A stretch of 64,000 nt of DNA from Acetobacterium wieringae (GCF_001766835.1 NZ_LKEU01000013.1:60889-124888), one strand, 5' to 3'; counted from the first letter of the stretch, positions 26,527 to 36,124 are shown. Notes: generated by a model not told the origin, from the sequence alone. Numbers and translations: made by a program.

Positions 26527-27551
26527 TTAAGTCAGCCATTTACGATATTGTCAACGGCAAAGACCTGTCTCTGGAGCGGACCCGGGAGGTTATGGATCAG
26601 ATTATGAACGGGCAGGCTACCAACGCCCAGATCGCCTCGTTTCTGACGGCCATGCGGATGAAGGGGGAAACCATCGATGAGATTACCGCCTGCGCCATGG
26701 TCATGCGGGACAAGTGCACCAAGATTTTCCCCAAAACTGATGTGCTGGACATTGTCGGTACCGGCGGCGACGAGGTGTCCACCTTTAATATTTCCACAGT
26801 GTCCGCCCTGGTGATTGCCGCTGGTGGGGTGCCGGTGGCCAAACACGGCAACCGCAGTGTCTCCAGCAAATGCGGATCGGCCGATCTGCTGGAAGCCCTA
26901 GGGGTGAACATTGAACTGTCAGCCGAAAAAAGCGCCGTGCTGCTGGACGAACTGGGGATCTGCTTTATGTTTGCCCCCACCTATCACGCCTCGATGAAAT
27001 ATGCCGGGCCGGTCCGCAAGGAACTGGGCATCCGGACCATCTTTAATATTCTTGGCCCGCTGGCTAATCCCGCCGGGGCCAATATGCAGCTGCTGGGGGT
27101 CTATGATGAAAATCTGGTGGAGCCCCTGGCCAATGTGCTGAACAAGCTTAAGGTCAAGCGGGGGATGGTGGTCCATGGCCATGATGGACTGGACGAAATC
27201 ACTTTGACGGACACCACCACCATCTGCGAAATTGCTGATGGTAAGATCAACAGCTTCTTTATCACCCCGGAACAATTGTGTCTGAAGCGCTGTGAATTAT
27301 CCGATTTGATCGGCGGCGAGAAAGAAGAAAATGCCGCCATTGCCCTGAGCATCCTAAACGGCGAAAAAGGGCCCAAACGGGATGTGGTGGTGCTGAACTC
27401 GGCCTTCTGTCTGTATATGTCTCACAACAATATCACCCTTCGGGATTGCGTCAAGATGGCACAGGACCTGATTGACTCCGGCAAGGCCAAGGCCAAGCTG
27501 GAGGCCTTTGTCAAGCGCAGCAATGCGCTGGCCATTGAGGTGCTGGCATGA
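26523..27551 (+). CDS. trpD: Anthranilate phosphoribosyltransferase
   Basis: The 342-aa protein transfers phosphoribose from PRPP to anthranilate. The PRPP loop GTGGDEVSTFNIST is near residues 79-92, and KHGNRSVSSKCGSAD near 106-120 is the conserved anthranilate/PRPP region. Length is typical. It overlaps trpG and trpC by ATGA on both sides, so translation is coupled. Confidence 0.96.
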   Translation: MIKSAIYDIVNGKDLSLERTREVMDQIMNGQATNAQIASFLTAMRMKGETIDEITACAMVMRDKCTKIFPKTDVLDIVGTGGDEVSTFNISTVSALVIAAGGVPVAKHGNRSVSSKCGSADLLEALGVNIELSAEKSAVLLDELGICFMFAPTYHASMKYAGPVRKELGIRTIFNILGPLANPAGANMQLLGVYDENLVEPLANVLNKLKVKRGMVVHGHDGLDEITLTDTTTICEIADGKINSFFITPEQLCLKRCELSDLIGGEKEENAAIALSILNGEKGPKRDVVVLNSAFCLYMSHNNITLRDCVKMAQDLIDSGKAKAKLEAFVKRSNALAIEVLA

Positions 27552-28330
27552 TCCTGGATCAAATTGTGGCGGCTACCGCCAAACGGGTGGCGGCGCTTAA
27601 AGAAACGACATCACTGGAAAACCTGAAAAGTCAGGTCAAACGGTCGGAAACGCCGTTTGCCTTTGAAAAAGCCCTGGCCAGACGCCGGGATGCCGGGACG
27701 ATGGCTTTTATCTGCGAAGTGAAAAAAGCCTCGCCGTCGAAAGGGGTGATTGCGGCTGATTTTCCCTATCTGGACATTGCCCGGGACTATCAGGCCGCCG
27801 GCGCCGATGCCATTTCGGTGCTCACCGAGCCGGACTTTTTTCAGGGGGCCAATGAATTTCTGACCGAAATAAAACAGCAGGTAAGCATCCCGGTGCTGCG
27901 CAAGGATTTTATCATCGACCCGATACAGATTTTCGAAGCCCGCCAGATTGGCGCTGATGCGATTTTGCTGATCTGTGCGATTCTCACCACCGCACAGATC
28001 CGGGAATACCTTGCCCTGGCCGATGCATTGGGTTTGTCAGCCCTGGTGGAAGCCCATGACGAAGCCGAAGTAGCCCAGGCCCTAGCTGCCGGAGCCCGGG
28101 TCATTGGAGTCAATAACCGTAACCTTAAAACCTTTGAGGTGGATATCAACAACAGCATCCGACTGCGTCAGCTGGTGCCCCCGGAAATCCTGTTTGTATC
28201 GGAAAGTGGGATACAGACACCGGAAGACATCGGAAAATTGCGGAAAAATGGAACCAATGCGGTGCTGATTGGCGAAACCTTGATGCGAAGTGGGGATAAG
28301 AAAGCGGCGCTGGATCAGCTGCGGGGGTAG
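27548..28330 (+). CDS. trpC: Indole-3-glycerol phosphate synthase
   Basis: The 260-aa TIM-barrel protein carries the conserved ICEVKKASPSKG near residues 54-65, VLRKDFIID near 115 and the phosphate-binding LIGETLMRSGD near 237. It closes the ring of CdRP to indole-3-glycerol phosphate. It overlaps trpD by ATGA. The stop is followed by a 361-base repeat cluster before trpF, a break not usual in tight trp operons. Confidence 0.96.
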   Translation: MILDQIVAATAKRVAALKETTSLENLKSQVKRSETPFAFEKALARRRDAGTMAFICEVKKASPSKGVIAADFPYLDIARDYQAAGADAISVLTEPDFFQGANEFLTEIKQQVSIPVLRKDFIIDPIQIFEARQIGADAILLICAILTTAQIREYLALADALGLSALVEAHDEAEVAQALAAGARVIGVNNRNLKTFEVDINNSIRLRQLVPPEILFVSESGIQTPEDIGKLRKNGTNAVLIGETLMRSGDKKAALDQLRG

Positions 28331-28342
28331 CGGCGGGCCGTG

Positions 28343-28626
28343 GTGCGGGCGAGGGTCTGACCCCTTGGTCATCACGGAACGCCCCTACGAATTGATGATA
28401 AACGGTGCTGTTTAAATAGTATCCACCAACGTGATGACTTAGGTTGTAGGGGCGGACAGTGTCCGCCCGCAAGCGTGGATTTTATGATAAAGGTTGATCT
28501 TAATAATCAATAACTCTCGGGCGAATGCGATTCGCCCCTACGAACCAAAGATCAGCAGCGTTGTTTAATAAATGCACAGATATGATGCATTAGATTGTAG
28601 AGGTGGGTCGTACCCGCCCGGCACGT
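28343..28626. repeat. Repeat family C cluster 1 (REP-like palindromes) between trpC and trpF
   Basis: Four units are seen: an interrupted one at 28343-28392, GTAGGGGCGGACAGTGTCC at about 28446-28470, CGGGCGAATGCGATTCGCCC at 28518-28537 followed by CTACGAACC, and a diverged unit at 28595-28624. Neighbouring units point in opposite directions, as in BIME pairs. The region has no open frame of note, so it is an insertion within the trp transcription unit. Confidence 0.75.
28352..28370 (-). repeat. 19-nt nested unit inside a REP-like element
   Basis: AGGGTCTGACCCCTTGGTC is the exact reverse complement of the insert in repeat A1. If removed, the flanks join to GGGCGATCACGG, restoring the left arm of a family-C palindrome like the one in the primase gene. 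It lies 22 bases after trpC. Confidence 0.75.
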
Positions 28627-28691
28627 GAAATTTATGCCAAACATTTATTATAAAAACAGCTGCAGATGTAATAAAGAACGAGGAGGTTACC

Positions 28692-29300
28692 ATGACAAAA
28701 ATAAAAATCTGCGGTCTGACCCGCCTGGCAGACATTGCCGCGGTAAACGCCGCCCGCCCGGATTATATTGGCTTTGTCTTTGCCAAAAGTAAGCGCCAGG
28801 TCAATTTCGAAACGGCCCGGGCCTTGAAGCAGGCCCTGGACCCCGGCATTGCCGCGGTGGGGGTATTTGTCAACCACCCGGTGGCCGAGATCATTGCGCT
28901 GGCCGGGGCGGGCATTATTGACCTGATCCAGCTTCATGGCGATGAGGATGAGGCCACGGTAGGGCTGCTGCAGGATCAAACCGCTTTGCCGGTGATCCGG
29001 GCCTTCCGGATCAAGAGCCCGGCCGACATTAAGGAAACTGCTGCCGACTACCGCCTCTTTGACACCTACGACCCCAAGCAATACGGTGGTTCCGGGACGG
29101 CCTTCAACTGGGATCTGCTGGCCGGTGTCAGCGGCGACTTTTTTCTGGCCGGGGGCCTCAACAAAGATAACATCGCCACCGCCATCCAGCAGGTGCGCCC
29201 CTATTGTGTCGACTTAAGCAGCGGGGTGGAAACCGCCGGCGTCAAAGACCGGGACAAGATTATTGAGATTGTGGAAATGATCAGGACGATTAACCGTTAA
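28692..29300 (+). CDS. trpF: Phosphoribosylanthranilate isomerase
   Basis: The 202-aa TIM-barrel protein begins with KIKICGLTR, where the Cys is the catalytic base, and carries the catalytic Asp in DTYDPKQYGGSG near residue 122. The C-terminal LSSGVETAGVKD binds phosphate. It converts PRA to CdRP. AGGAGG lies 5 bases before the ATG. Repeat clusters lie both before and after it. The order trpC-F-B-A is standard. Confidence 0.95.
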   Translation: MTKIKICGLTRLADIAAVNAARPDYIGFVFAKSKRQVNFETARALKQALDPGIAAVGVFVNHPVAEIIALAGAGIIDLIQLHGDEDEATVGLLQDQTALPVIRAFRIKSPADIKETAADYRLFDTYDPKQYGGSGTAFNWDLLAGVSGDFFLAGGLNKDNIATAIQQVRPYCVDLSSGVETAGVKDRDKIIEIVEMIRTINR

Positions 29301-29338
29301 TAAATGATCCAAATAAAAGCCCTAACCCAGAGCATTAT

Positions 29339-29441
29339 TCCGTAGGAGCGGTCATTGACCGCCCGGAACGTTGATTTAATGCCAAACGTTAATCTAAAAA
29401 TCAACAGCGTTCGGGCGAATGCGAATCGCCCCTACGAACCG
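29339..29441. repeat. Repeat family C cluster 2 (inverted REP pair) after trpF
   Basis: CGTAGGAGCGGTCATTGACC and CGGGCGAATGCGAATCGCCC face each other about 45 bases apart. This is the pair arrangement seen in the other C clusters. It occupies the first part of the 529-base trpF-trpB gap; repeat A5 occupies the latter part. Confidence 0.75.
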
Positions 29442-29601
29442 AGAGTGACTGCATTAGGTTTGACATACTATATGGAACACATTATTGTGTTGGACTGCAT
29501 TATCCCGAATATATAAAATACGAACAAGCATTGCTTAGCTGTCGGTTCCAAAGAACAATTTTGTTTATTTAGAGAACGAACCTAGTAATTAATAAAACCA
29601 A

Positions 29602-29718
29602 GTACCGACAATTGTTACATCATGTTGTGACCTAGGGGTCAGACCCTACGCATCGGGGCGAACACGGCAAAGCCTGTTCGATCCCGCAGCGAACAACAGA
29701 TTAACAATTGGTCGGTAC
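29602..29718 (-). repeat. Repeat family A, copy 5 (with a nested 19-nt insert)
   Basis: The reverse-orientation copy runs from GTACCGACAATTG to TGGTCGGTAC. The core CGAACACGGC-AAA-GCCTGTTCG forms a hairpin with one bulge. GACCTAGGGGTCAGACCCT is inserted at 29629-29647 between TTGT and ACGC, a different site from that in copy 1. Right-flank TTACGGCAG matches the flank of copy 3. It lies about 110 bases before trpB. Confidence 0.8.
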
Positions 29719-29829
29719 GCCAACGAAGTGCCAACCTTAAGTTCACCCAAAATTGTCCCAAAAAACCGTCAGCAAAGCTTACGGCAGTTTTGCAATTATC
29801 TTGTTTAGTTAAGAATAAGGAGAAAGAAA

Positions 29830-31014
29830 ATGAGTAAAGGAAAATACGGGATTCACGGGGGTCAGTACACCCCCGAAACCCTGATGAATGCCATTATTGA
29901 AGTGGAAAAAGCCTATGAACACTATAAAAATGATCCGGCCTTTCAGGATGAGTTAACCGAATTATTAAACGAATACGCCGGTCGCCCTTCGCGGCTGTAT
30001 TTTGCCAAAAAAATGACTGCCGATCTGGGCGGTGCCAAGATCTATCTCAAGCGGGAAGATTTAAACCATACCGGGTCGCATAAGATCAACAACGTCCTGG
30101 GGCAGGCGCTGCTGGCCAAAAAAATGGGTAAAACCCGGCTGATTGCCGAAACCGGGGCTGGTCAGCATGGGGTCGCCACCGCCACCGCTGCGGCACTGAT
30201 GGGATTTTCCTGCGAGATCTTTATGGGCAAGGAAGACACCGACCGTCAAGCCCTCAACGTTTTCCGGATGCGGCTGCTGGGGGCTACGGTTCACGTGGTC
30301 ACCTCCGGCACCATGACCTTGAAGGACGCCGTTAACGAAACCTTCCGGGAATGGACCACCCGGGTGGACGACACCCATTACGTTTTAGGTTCGGTGATGG
30401 GACCCCATCCCTTCCCGGAAATGGTCCGGGATTTCCAGAGCGTCATCAGCAAGGAGGCCCGGGAGCAGATGCTTCAAAAAGAAGGAAAACTGCCGGATGC
30501 CGTTATCGCCTGTGTCGGCGGTGGCAGCAATGCCATGGGGGCTTTCTACAATTTTATTCCCGATGAATCCGTCCGATTAATCGGCTGTGAAGCCGCCGGA
30601 AAAGGGGTGGACACCGAGGAACACGCCGCCACCATCGCCCGGGGCAGCCTGGGGATCTTTCACGGCATGAAGTCCTATTTCTGTCAGGACGAATACGGCC
30701 AGATTGCCCCGGTTTATTCGATCTCCGCGGGGCTTGATTATCCCGGCATTGGCCCGGAGCATGCCCATCTTCATGACAGCAAACGAGCCGAGTATGTGCC
30801 GATCACCGATGATGAGGCCGTAGCGGCCTTTTTCTACCTGTCCCGGACCGAGGGGATTATTCCGGCCATCGAGTCGGCCCATGCCATCGCTTATGCCATG
30901 GTGCTGGCGCCGACAATGAGTAAAGACCAGATCATCATCGTCAATGTGTCCGGTCGGGGAGACAAGGATGTGGCAGCAATTGCCCGCTATAAGGGGGAAA
31001 ATATCCATGAGTAA
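29830..31014 (+). CDS. trpB: Tryptophan synthase beta chain
   Basis: The 394-aa PLP enzyme joins indole and serine to form tryptophan. The PLP lysine lies in HTGSHKINN near residue 83, the phosphate loop in [10 protein letters not shown] near 228, and the conserved GRGDKD near the C-terminus. AAGGAG precedes the ATG. It overlaps trpA by 8 bases, as usual for the alpha-beta pair. A promoter of its own in the repeat-filled gap is possible but not evident. Confidence 0.97.
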   Translation: MSKGKYGIHGGQYTPETLMNAIIEVEKAYEHYKNDPAFQDELTELLNEYAGRPSRLYFAKKMTADLGGAKIYLKREDLNHTGSHKINNVLGQALLAKKMGKTRLIAETGAGQHGVATATAAALMGFSCEIFMGKEDTDRQALNVFRMRLLGATVHVVTSGTMTLKDAVNETFREWTTRVDDTHYVLGSVMGPHPFPEMVRDFQSVISKEAREQMLQKEGKLPDAVIACVGGGSNAMGAFYNFIPDESVRLIGCEAAGKGVDTEEHAATIARGSLGIFHGMKSYFCQDEYGQIAPVYSISAGLDYPGIGPEHAHLHDSKRAEYVPITDDEAVAAFFYLSRTEGIIPAIESAHAIAYAMVLAPTMSKDQIIIVNVSGRGDKDVAAIARYKGENIHE

Positions 31015-31795
31015 TCCAAACAAAGTCAATCAAATATCTAAAATCTTTGCCGATCAGAAAGCCTTTATCGCTTTTCTGACCGCGGGCGATCCCAGTCTCG
31101 ATAAAACCGAGGAATTTATTCTGGCCATGGCGGATGCCGGAGCTGATCTGATTGAAATCGGGATTCCCTTTTCCGATCCCATCGCCGAAGGGCCGGTGAT
31201 TGAAGCCGCCAACGAACGGGCCCTGCAGGTCGGTACCACCACTGATAAGATTTTTGCCATGGTTAGGCGGATCCGGGCGAAAACCGCCATCCCGCTGGTC
31301 TTTTTAACCTATATGAACCCGATTTTTGTATATGGTGGGGAACGCTTTTTTGCCACCTGCGAGGAAGTGGGGATCAATGGGGTGATCATTCCCGATCTGC
31401 CCTTTGAGGAAAAGGGCGAGATCCGAGAGCTTGCCGGTAGTCATGGTCTGGATCTGATTACCCTGATTGCCCCGACCTCCCAGGATCGTATTCAGATGCT
31501 GGCTCGTGACGCCACCGGTTTTATCTATCTGGTGTCGTCGCTGGGGGTTACTGGTGTCCGCAGTGAGATCAAAACCGATCTGGCTGCCATTATTGCTGAC
31601 ATCCGCCAGGTATCAAAGACCCCGGTGGCAGTGGGCTTTGGGATCGCCACACCGGAACAGGCGACGACGATTTCTAAGCTTGCCGATGGCGTCATTGTCG
31701 GCAGCGCCATTGTCCGCATCATCGCCGAGCACGGCCCCGCCGCCACCCCGATCCTTAGTGACTACGTCCGCAGAATGAAAGCGGCGCTGGTTTAA
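31007..31795 (+). CDS. trpA: Tryptophan synthase alpha chain
   Basis: The 262-aa protein starts at the ATG at 31007, which overlaps the trpB end and follows AAGGGGGA; a longer open frame from 30944 lies wholly inside trp[17 protein letters not shown] near residues 45-60 contains the catalytic Glu and the Asp of the active site. It splits indole-3-glycerol phosphate into indole and glyceraldehyde 3-phosphate. The GSAIV phosphate-binding segment lies near 232. It is the last trp gene; I see no clear terminator after it. Confidence 0.96.
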   Translation: MSNPNKVNQISKIFADQKAFIAFLTAGDPSLDKTEEFILAMADAGADLIEIGIPFSDPIAEGPVIEAANERALQVGTTTDKIFAMVRRIRAKTAIPLVFLTYMNPIFVYGGERFFATCEEVGINGVIIPDLPFEEKGEIRELAGSHGLDLITLIAPTSQDRIQMLARDATGFIYLVSSLGVTGVRSEIKTDLAAIIADIRQVSKTPVAVGFGIATPEQATTISKLADGVIVGSAIVRIIAEHGPAATPILSDYVRRMKAALV

Positions 31796-32071
31796 GTGGG
31801 AGGGGATGGCGTGAGATACCGTACCGCTTTAATCGCAGTTTGGTTTGACGAAAGCGCTTAAAATTTACAAAAGATTAACACAAATTGGATATTATTTTCC
31901 CCAACCATCTTGACGGATCGAATTTTTGCAGATTTAACGTGCTGTTTTTCAGGAATCACTCAACATTGGCCAAAATAAATCAGTTGATATCGTTTTTTTT
32001 ACCTGCCAAATGGGTAGAAACGTGTTATAGTATGGTTTAGAGTACTAATAATGTTTATAGGAGGAAGTCTT

Positions 32072-33067
32072 ATGAAAAAATTTATTAACGATGTCGAAAA
32101 TGTGGAAAATGAAATGCTGGAAGGTATCGTTCTGGCCCACCCTGAATATGTAGCCCGTCTGGAAGGTTTTGACGTGCTGGTTCGGGCTGACAAAAAAGTC
32201 GGCAAGGTCGCTTTAGTCAGCGGTGGTGGCAGCGGCCACGAACCATCTCACGGCGGATTTGTCGGCACGGGAATGCTTGACGGCGCTGTAGCCGGTTCGG
32301 TATTCACTTCTCCCACACCTGATCAGGTATTTGAAGCGATCAAAGCGGTTGATGCTGGTGAAGGGGTATTATTAGTTATCAAGAATTACACCGGGGATAT
32401 TATGAACTTCGAAATGGCCGCTGAACTGGCCGAAGCTGAAGGCATCAAAGTTGCCAACGTGGTTACCAATGATGATGTTGCCGTTGAAGATAGTCTATAC
32501 ACCACTGGCCGTCGGGGCGTGGCCGGTACCGTGTTTGTTCATAAAATTGCCGGTGCCAAAGCTGAAACCGGAGCCAGCCTGGACGACGTTAAAGCCACTG
32601 CTGAAAAAGTTATTGCCAACGTCCGTACCATGGGTGTTGCGCTAAAACCATGTACCGTGCCAGCCGCCGGCAAACCGGGCTTTGAGCTGACCGAAGAAGA
32701 AATGGAACTGGGCATCGGGATTCACGGCGAACCGGGAACCGAACGTAAACCGATTCAGACCGCTGACGAAATCGTTGATTACCTGATGGAACGGATCTTA
32801 AAAGATATGGCTCCCGCCGCTGGCGACGAAGTAGCCGTTATGATCAATGGTGCTGGCGCAACCCCACCAATGGAACTGTATATCTTAAACCGTCGGGTCC
32901 AGCAAATTCTGGCTGACAAAGGCATTAAAGTCTTTAAAACCTTCGTCGGTGATTACATGACTTCCATTGATATGGCTGGGGCTTCCATCACCCTGTTAAA
33001 ACTGGATGCTGAACTTAAAGACCTGTTACTGGCCAAGGCTGATACCATCGGCTTTAAAATGTACTAA
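32072..33067 (+). CDS. dhaK: Dihydroxyacetone kinase subunit DhaK
   Basis: The 331-aa protein starts at the ATG at 32072 with AGGAGG 8-9 bases upstream. GGGSGHEPSHGGFVG near residues 51-65 and the His in GIGIHGEPG near 212, which forms the covalent hemiaminal with dihydroxyacetone, are both present. With DhaL and DhaM it makes the PTS-type kinase that uses phosphoenolpyruvate rather than ATP. The 276-base gap before it holds TTATAGTATGG, a possible -10 region, and a partial CCGTACCG at 31818 resembling repeat A. Repeat A6 separates it from dhaL. Confidence 0.95.
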   Translation: MKKFINDVENVENEMLEGIVLAHPEYVARLEGFDVLVRADKKVGKVALVSGGGSGHEPSHGGFVGTGMLDGAVAGSVFTSPTPDQVFEAIKAVDAGEGVLLVIKNYTGDIMNFEMAAELAEAEGIKVANVVTNDDVAVEDSLYTTGRRGVAGTVFVHKIAGAKAETGASLDDVKATAEKVIANVRTMGVALKPCTVPAAGKPGFELTEEEMELGIGIHGEPGTERKPIQTADEIVDYLMERILKDMAPAAGDEVAVMINGAGATPPMELYILNRRVQQILADKGIKVFKTFVGDYMTSIDMAGASITLLKLDAELKDLLLAKADTIGFKMY

Positions 33068-33103
33068 AATTTCGCAATACTAATTGGTTAGCACTTCGCT
33101 GGC

Positions 33104-33201
33104 GTACCGACCAATTGTTAATCTGTTGTACGCTGCGGAATCGGACAGGCTACGCCGTGTCCGCTCCGATGCGTACAACATGATGTAACAATTGTCGGTA
33201 C
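33104..33201 (+). repeat. Repeat family A, copy 6
   Basis: The 98-bp copy runs from GTACCGACCAATTG to TGTCGGTAC with no nested insert. The core CGGACAGGC-TAC-GCCGTGTCCG keeps pairing with TGTCCG where copy 1 has TGTTCG. The left flank GCACTTCGCT is shared with copies 3 and 5. It fills the space between dhaK and dhaL. Confidence 0.8.
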
Positions 33202-33270
33202 TTAGTTTGGTTGTTAACATAAAGGCTTTTAGAGAACTAAATGAGAAGAATATAGAAACGAGGAAAATAC

Positions 33271-33909
33271 ATGGCAACAAAGGCAGAAGTGCTGGATTTT
33301 ATCCGGATTTATGCGGATAAGATGGCTGAACATCGACAAGAATTGACCGATTATGACCAGGCCATTGGTGATGGAGATCATGGTATTAACATGAGCCGAG
33401 GCTTTAAGGCGGTCATCGAAAAATTACCAACAGTTGAAGAGAAAAATATCGACGATATTTTAAAAGCAGTGGGGATGACCCTGGTATCCACCGTTGGCGG
33501 GGCTTCCGGTCCACTTTATGGTACCGCATTTATGAAAGCCGGAGCGGCTGTTAAAGGTAAAGAAGAATTATCCAACGAGGATATTCTGCTGGCTCTGGAT
33601 GAAGCAGTGGGCGGTATCCAGTTTCGGGGTAAAGCAGTCGAAGGTGAAAAAACCATTCTCGACAGCATGATTCCCGCCATCAACGCCATTAAAGCCAGTC
33701 TGGCAGATGGCCAAACCATGGCTGAGGCCCTGGGGGCCGGGGAAACCGCTGCCTGGAACGGGGTCGAGTATACCAAAACCATCATTGCCACCAAAGGCCG
33801 GGCCTCTTATCTGGGAGAACGCAGCATCGGACATCAAGATCCCGGGGCAACCTCGATGGCCTATGCCTTTCAGGCCATCAACGAAGTGGCGCAAAAGGCA
33901 GGTAACTAA
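33271..33909 (+). CDS. dhaL: Dihydroxyacetone kinase subunit DhaL
   Basis: The 212-aa all-helical ADP-binding subunit has DYDQAIGDGDHGINM near residues 28-42, whose Asp residues bind the Mg ions of the permanently bound nucleotide. GGASGPLYGT near 76 and GATSMAY near the C-terminus are further conserved segments. GAGGAAA precedes the ATG. It receives phosphate from DhaM and passes it to DhaK-bound dihydroxyacetone. Confidence 0.95.
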   Translation: MATKAEVLDFIRIYADKMAEHRQELTDYDQAIGDGDHGINMSRGFKAVIEKLPTVEEKNIDDILKAVGMTLVSTVGGASGPLYGTAFMKAGAAVKGKEELSNEDILLALDEAVGGIQFRGKAVEGEKTILDSMIPAINAIKASLADGQTMAEALGAGETAAWNGVEYTKTIIATKGRASYLGERSIGHQDPGATSMAYAFQAINEVAQKAGN

Positions 33910-33911
33910 AA

Positions 33912-34295
33912 GTGGTTGGAATCGTAGTTGTTTCGCATAGTCAGAAGGTAGCTGAAGGGGCCGTGGAACTGGCCCGGCAAATGGCGCCGGAAGCCCGAAT
34001 TGCCGCCGCTGGCGGGATGGAAGATGGCAGCATCGGCACCGATGTCTCCAAAATTCTAGCCGCCATCGAGACCGTTGAAGAAGGTGATGGCGTGGTGATT
34101 CTGGTGGATCTGGGCAGTGCTGTGATGAGTTCGGAAATGGCCATGGAAATGCTTAGTGACAGCAGCCAGGTCAAGATCATCGATGCTCCGATTGTCGAAG
34201 GCACCATCTTTGGTTCAGTGGAAGCATCCATCGGCTCCTCCTTTGAAGAAGTCGTCGAGGTGCTGGCCGGGGCCAAAGCGTATAAAAAATTTTAA
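33912..34295 (+). CDS. dhaM: Phosphocarrier subunit DhaM (PTS EIIA-mannose type)
   Basis: The 127-aa protein starts at GTG 2 bases after dhaL, with a GGCAGG site inside dhaL. The phosphorylated His is in VVSHSQKVAEG near residue 9, and ILVDLGSAVMSSEMA near 57-71 is typical. It is the single-domain DhaM found in Firmicutes, taking phosphate from HPr. HPr and enzyme I must be encoded elsewhere. A strong terminator follows. Confidence 0.94.
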   Translation: MVGIVVVSHSQKVAEGAVELARQMAPEARIAAAGGMEDGSIGTDVSKILAAIETVEEGDGVVILVDLGSAVMSSEMAMEMLSDSSQVKIIDAPIVEGTIFGSVEASIGSSFEEVVEVLAGAKAYKKF

Positions 34296-34310
34296 CCGAT
34301 CATCGTTCAA

Positions 34311-34339
34311 AACACCTCGGCTTGCCGGGGTGTTTTTTT
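34311..34339 (+). terminator. Terminator of the dha operon
   Basis: AACACCTCGG pairs with CCGGGGTGTT across CTTG, followed by a T run. Confidence 0.9.
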
Positions 34340-34390
34340 AAAGAATTGCCGGTGATTTTACGAAAAATTGATGAAATGTGCGGGGATCTG

Positions 34391-34399
34391 TGGTATAAT
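34391..34399 (+). promoter_or_regulatory. Extended -10 element upstream of the 199-aa gene
   Basis: TGGTATAAT combines the TG extension with a consensus TATAAT. No good -35 is seen at the normal spacing, as is common for extended -10 promoters. Confidence 0.5.
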
Positions 34400-34474
34400 A
34401 CAAAAAAATCATGCGATCATTTTCAGGTGCCGAATCAGGGGGTCTGAGAAAATTGCCGGGAAAGGGGAATCAGG

Positions 34475-35074
34475 ATGGATCCAATCATTATTAACGCCGC
34501 TGCGCCACAGGCTGCTGCCAGTTCGCTGGCCAAGAAAGTTGAAACAGTAACCGTTAAGCCCACCGCTGACAGTGTCAACCCCCAGCAGGCCGCCAACGAG
34601 GCCAATTCCTACTACAAGTTTGACAGCATGGAGCTGAGCCGTGAATATGTCGGTTACCGGATGAAAAGCGAGAACAGCAACATAAACAGTGATACCGACC
34701 AGGAGACTTCCACCATTGATCAGAAGCTCAAGCGCATCCCCGGCGATGACGACGACACCCGCGAGGAGAAAGACGCCCGCCGCCAGGCTGCCAAAGCCGA
34801 GCAGACCGAGGACGAGGCCGTTGCCAGCAATCAGTTGGGCAGCTACACCAATTCGGAGCTGAAGGGTCTGGTTTTAGCTGGTAAGATTACCATGGCCACC
34901 TATAATGCCGAAATCAAGAATCGCCAGGAGAAAGCGGTTGCAGCGTCATCCCAGGCGGCCGACCTGACGGCATCTGTACTGCCGACCCCGCCATCACCAC
35001 AGCAGCAAACTCAGCAGCTGCAGAACCTGGCTGCCGGTCAGCTCCGCCGTAAGGGCACTAACAGTATTTTTTAA
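34475..35074 (+). CDS. Hypothetical low-complexity protein, 199 aa
   Basis: I do not recognise this protein. It has no signal peptide or membrane segment. The N-terminus is Ala/Pro-rich, the middle highly charged (Asp, Glu, Lys, Arg at about 70-110) and the C-terminus Gln/Ala/Ser-rich. A helical segment (SYTNSELKGLVLAGKIT) near 124-140 is the most structured-looking part. GGAAAGGGG lies about 7 bases before the ATG, and an extended -10 promoter and a terminator bracket it, so it is probably expressed alone. Confidence 0.6.
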   Translation: MDPIIINAAAPQAAASSLAKKVETVTVKPTADSVNPQQAANEANSYYKFDSMELSREYVGYRMKSENSNINSDTDQETSTIDQKLKRIPGDDDDTREEKDARRQAAKAEQTEDEAVASNQLGSYTNSELKGLVLAGKITMATYNAEIKNRQEKAVAASSQAADLTASVLPTPPSPQQQTQQLQNLAAGQLRRKGTNSIF

Positions 35075-35117
35075 TGCTTGCATTTTTGATGCTTAGATAG
35101 ACAAGCATAAATCTGAA

Positions 35118-35168
35118 AAGAAGCACCGGGCCGGATCTCTATCATCCGGTGAACGCTTCTTTTTTTTA
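35118..35168 (+). terminator. Terminator after the 199-aa gene
   Basis: AGAAGC...ACCGG pairs with CCGGT...GCTTCT, followed by eight T. Confidence 0.75.
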
Positions 35169-35275
35169 TGCCTGTTTCCGAAGTGTGATGACTTTTTACT
35201 GTTTCATTTTTCGACCATTCGTGGTATATTATTTTTGTTGCGCTATTTTTGTTAGATACCATAAGGATGTGAACC

Positions 35276-36085
35276 ATGAATTTTTCCAATTTAGGGGTAG
35301 CCATTCTGCTGACGGTGTTGGCTGGTTTATCCACCGGCATCGGCGGGCTGATTGTGCTGCTTTTTGAAAAAACCAATACCAAACTTTTATCCATCGCTCT
35401 GGGGTTTTCGGCCGGGGTGATGATTTATGTCTCCTTTGTGGAGCTGTTTTTTGAGTCCCGGCGGCTACTGATTGCCAATCTGGGTGCGGAGGCCGGGGTC
35501 TGGGTCAACGTCATCGCTTTTTTCGGGGGCATGCTGCTGATTGCCATCATCGATAAGCTGGTGCCGTCCTATGAAAATCCCCACGAAACCCACATGCTGG
35601 AAGAAACGGCATCCTGTCCGGTGGATGGCAGCCAGAAACTATTGCGGACCGGGATTTTTACGGCAGTAATCATCGCCATCCATAATTTTCCCGAAGGGAT
35701 GGCCACCTTTGTCTCAACCATCCAGCAGCCTTCCCTGGGTTTGGCCATTGCCATTGCGGTGGCGATTCACAATATTCCCGAGGGGATGTCAGTGGCGATT
35801 CCGGTTTTTTGTGCCACCGGATCCCGCAAAAAGGCCCTCGGCTGGTCGCTGTTTTCGGGCATGGCCGAGCCAGTCGGGGCGATTGCCGCCTATTTTATTT
35901 TGCTGCCCTTTTTGAATGATACCGTCTTTGGAATTCTCTTTGCCGGGATCGCCGGGATCATGGTCTTTATCTCGCTGGACGAGCTGCTGCCCACTGCCCG
36001 GGAATACGGCGAACACCACCTCTCCATCTACGGCCTGATTGCCGGGATGATGATCATGGCCCTGAGTCTGATTGTGCTGATGTAA
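35276..36085 (+). CDS. ZIP-family metal transporter (ZupT-like)
   Basis: The 269-aa protein has about eight membrane helices. HNFPEGMATF near residue 142 and HNIPEGMSVA near 167 are the paired metal-binding motifs of helices 4 and 5 in ZIP proteins. A His-containing loop (ENPHETHMLEE) near 100 is also typical. Expected role is uptake of zinc or another divalent metal. It has its own terminator, shared with the opposing DUF3089 gene. Confidence 0.92.
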   Translation: MNFSNLGVAILLTVLAGLSTGIGGLIVLLFEKTNTKLLSIALGFSAGVMIYVSFVELFFESRRLLIANLGAEAGVWVNVIAFFGGMLLIAIIDKLVPSYENPHETHMLEETASCPVDGSQKLLRTGIFTAVIIAIHNFPEGMATFVSTIQQPSLGLAIAIAVAIHNIPEGMSVAIPVFCATGSRKKALGWSLFSGMAEPVGAIAAYFILLPFLNDTVFGILFAGIAGIMVFISLDELLPTAREYGEHHLSIYGLIAGMMIMALSLIVLM

Positions 36086-36118
36086 AAAAAACCGCCACAT
36101 TAAATGGGCGGTTTTTTT
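36084..36118. terminator. Bidirectional terminator
   Basis: A run of A with ACCGCC pairs with GGCGGT and a run of T, between the convergent ZIP and DUF3089 genes. Confidence 0.85.
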
Positions 36119-36124
36119 GTTTTG

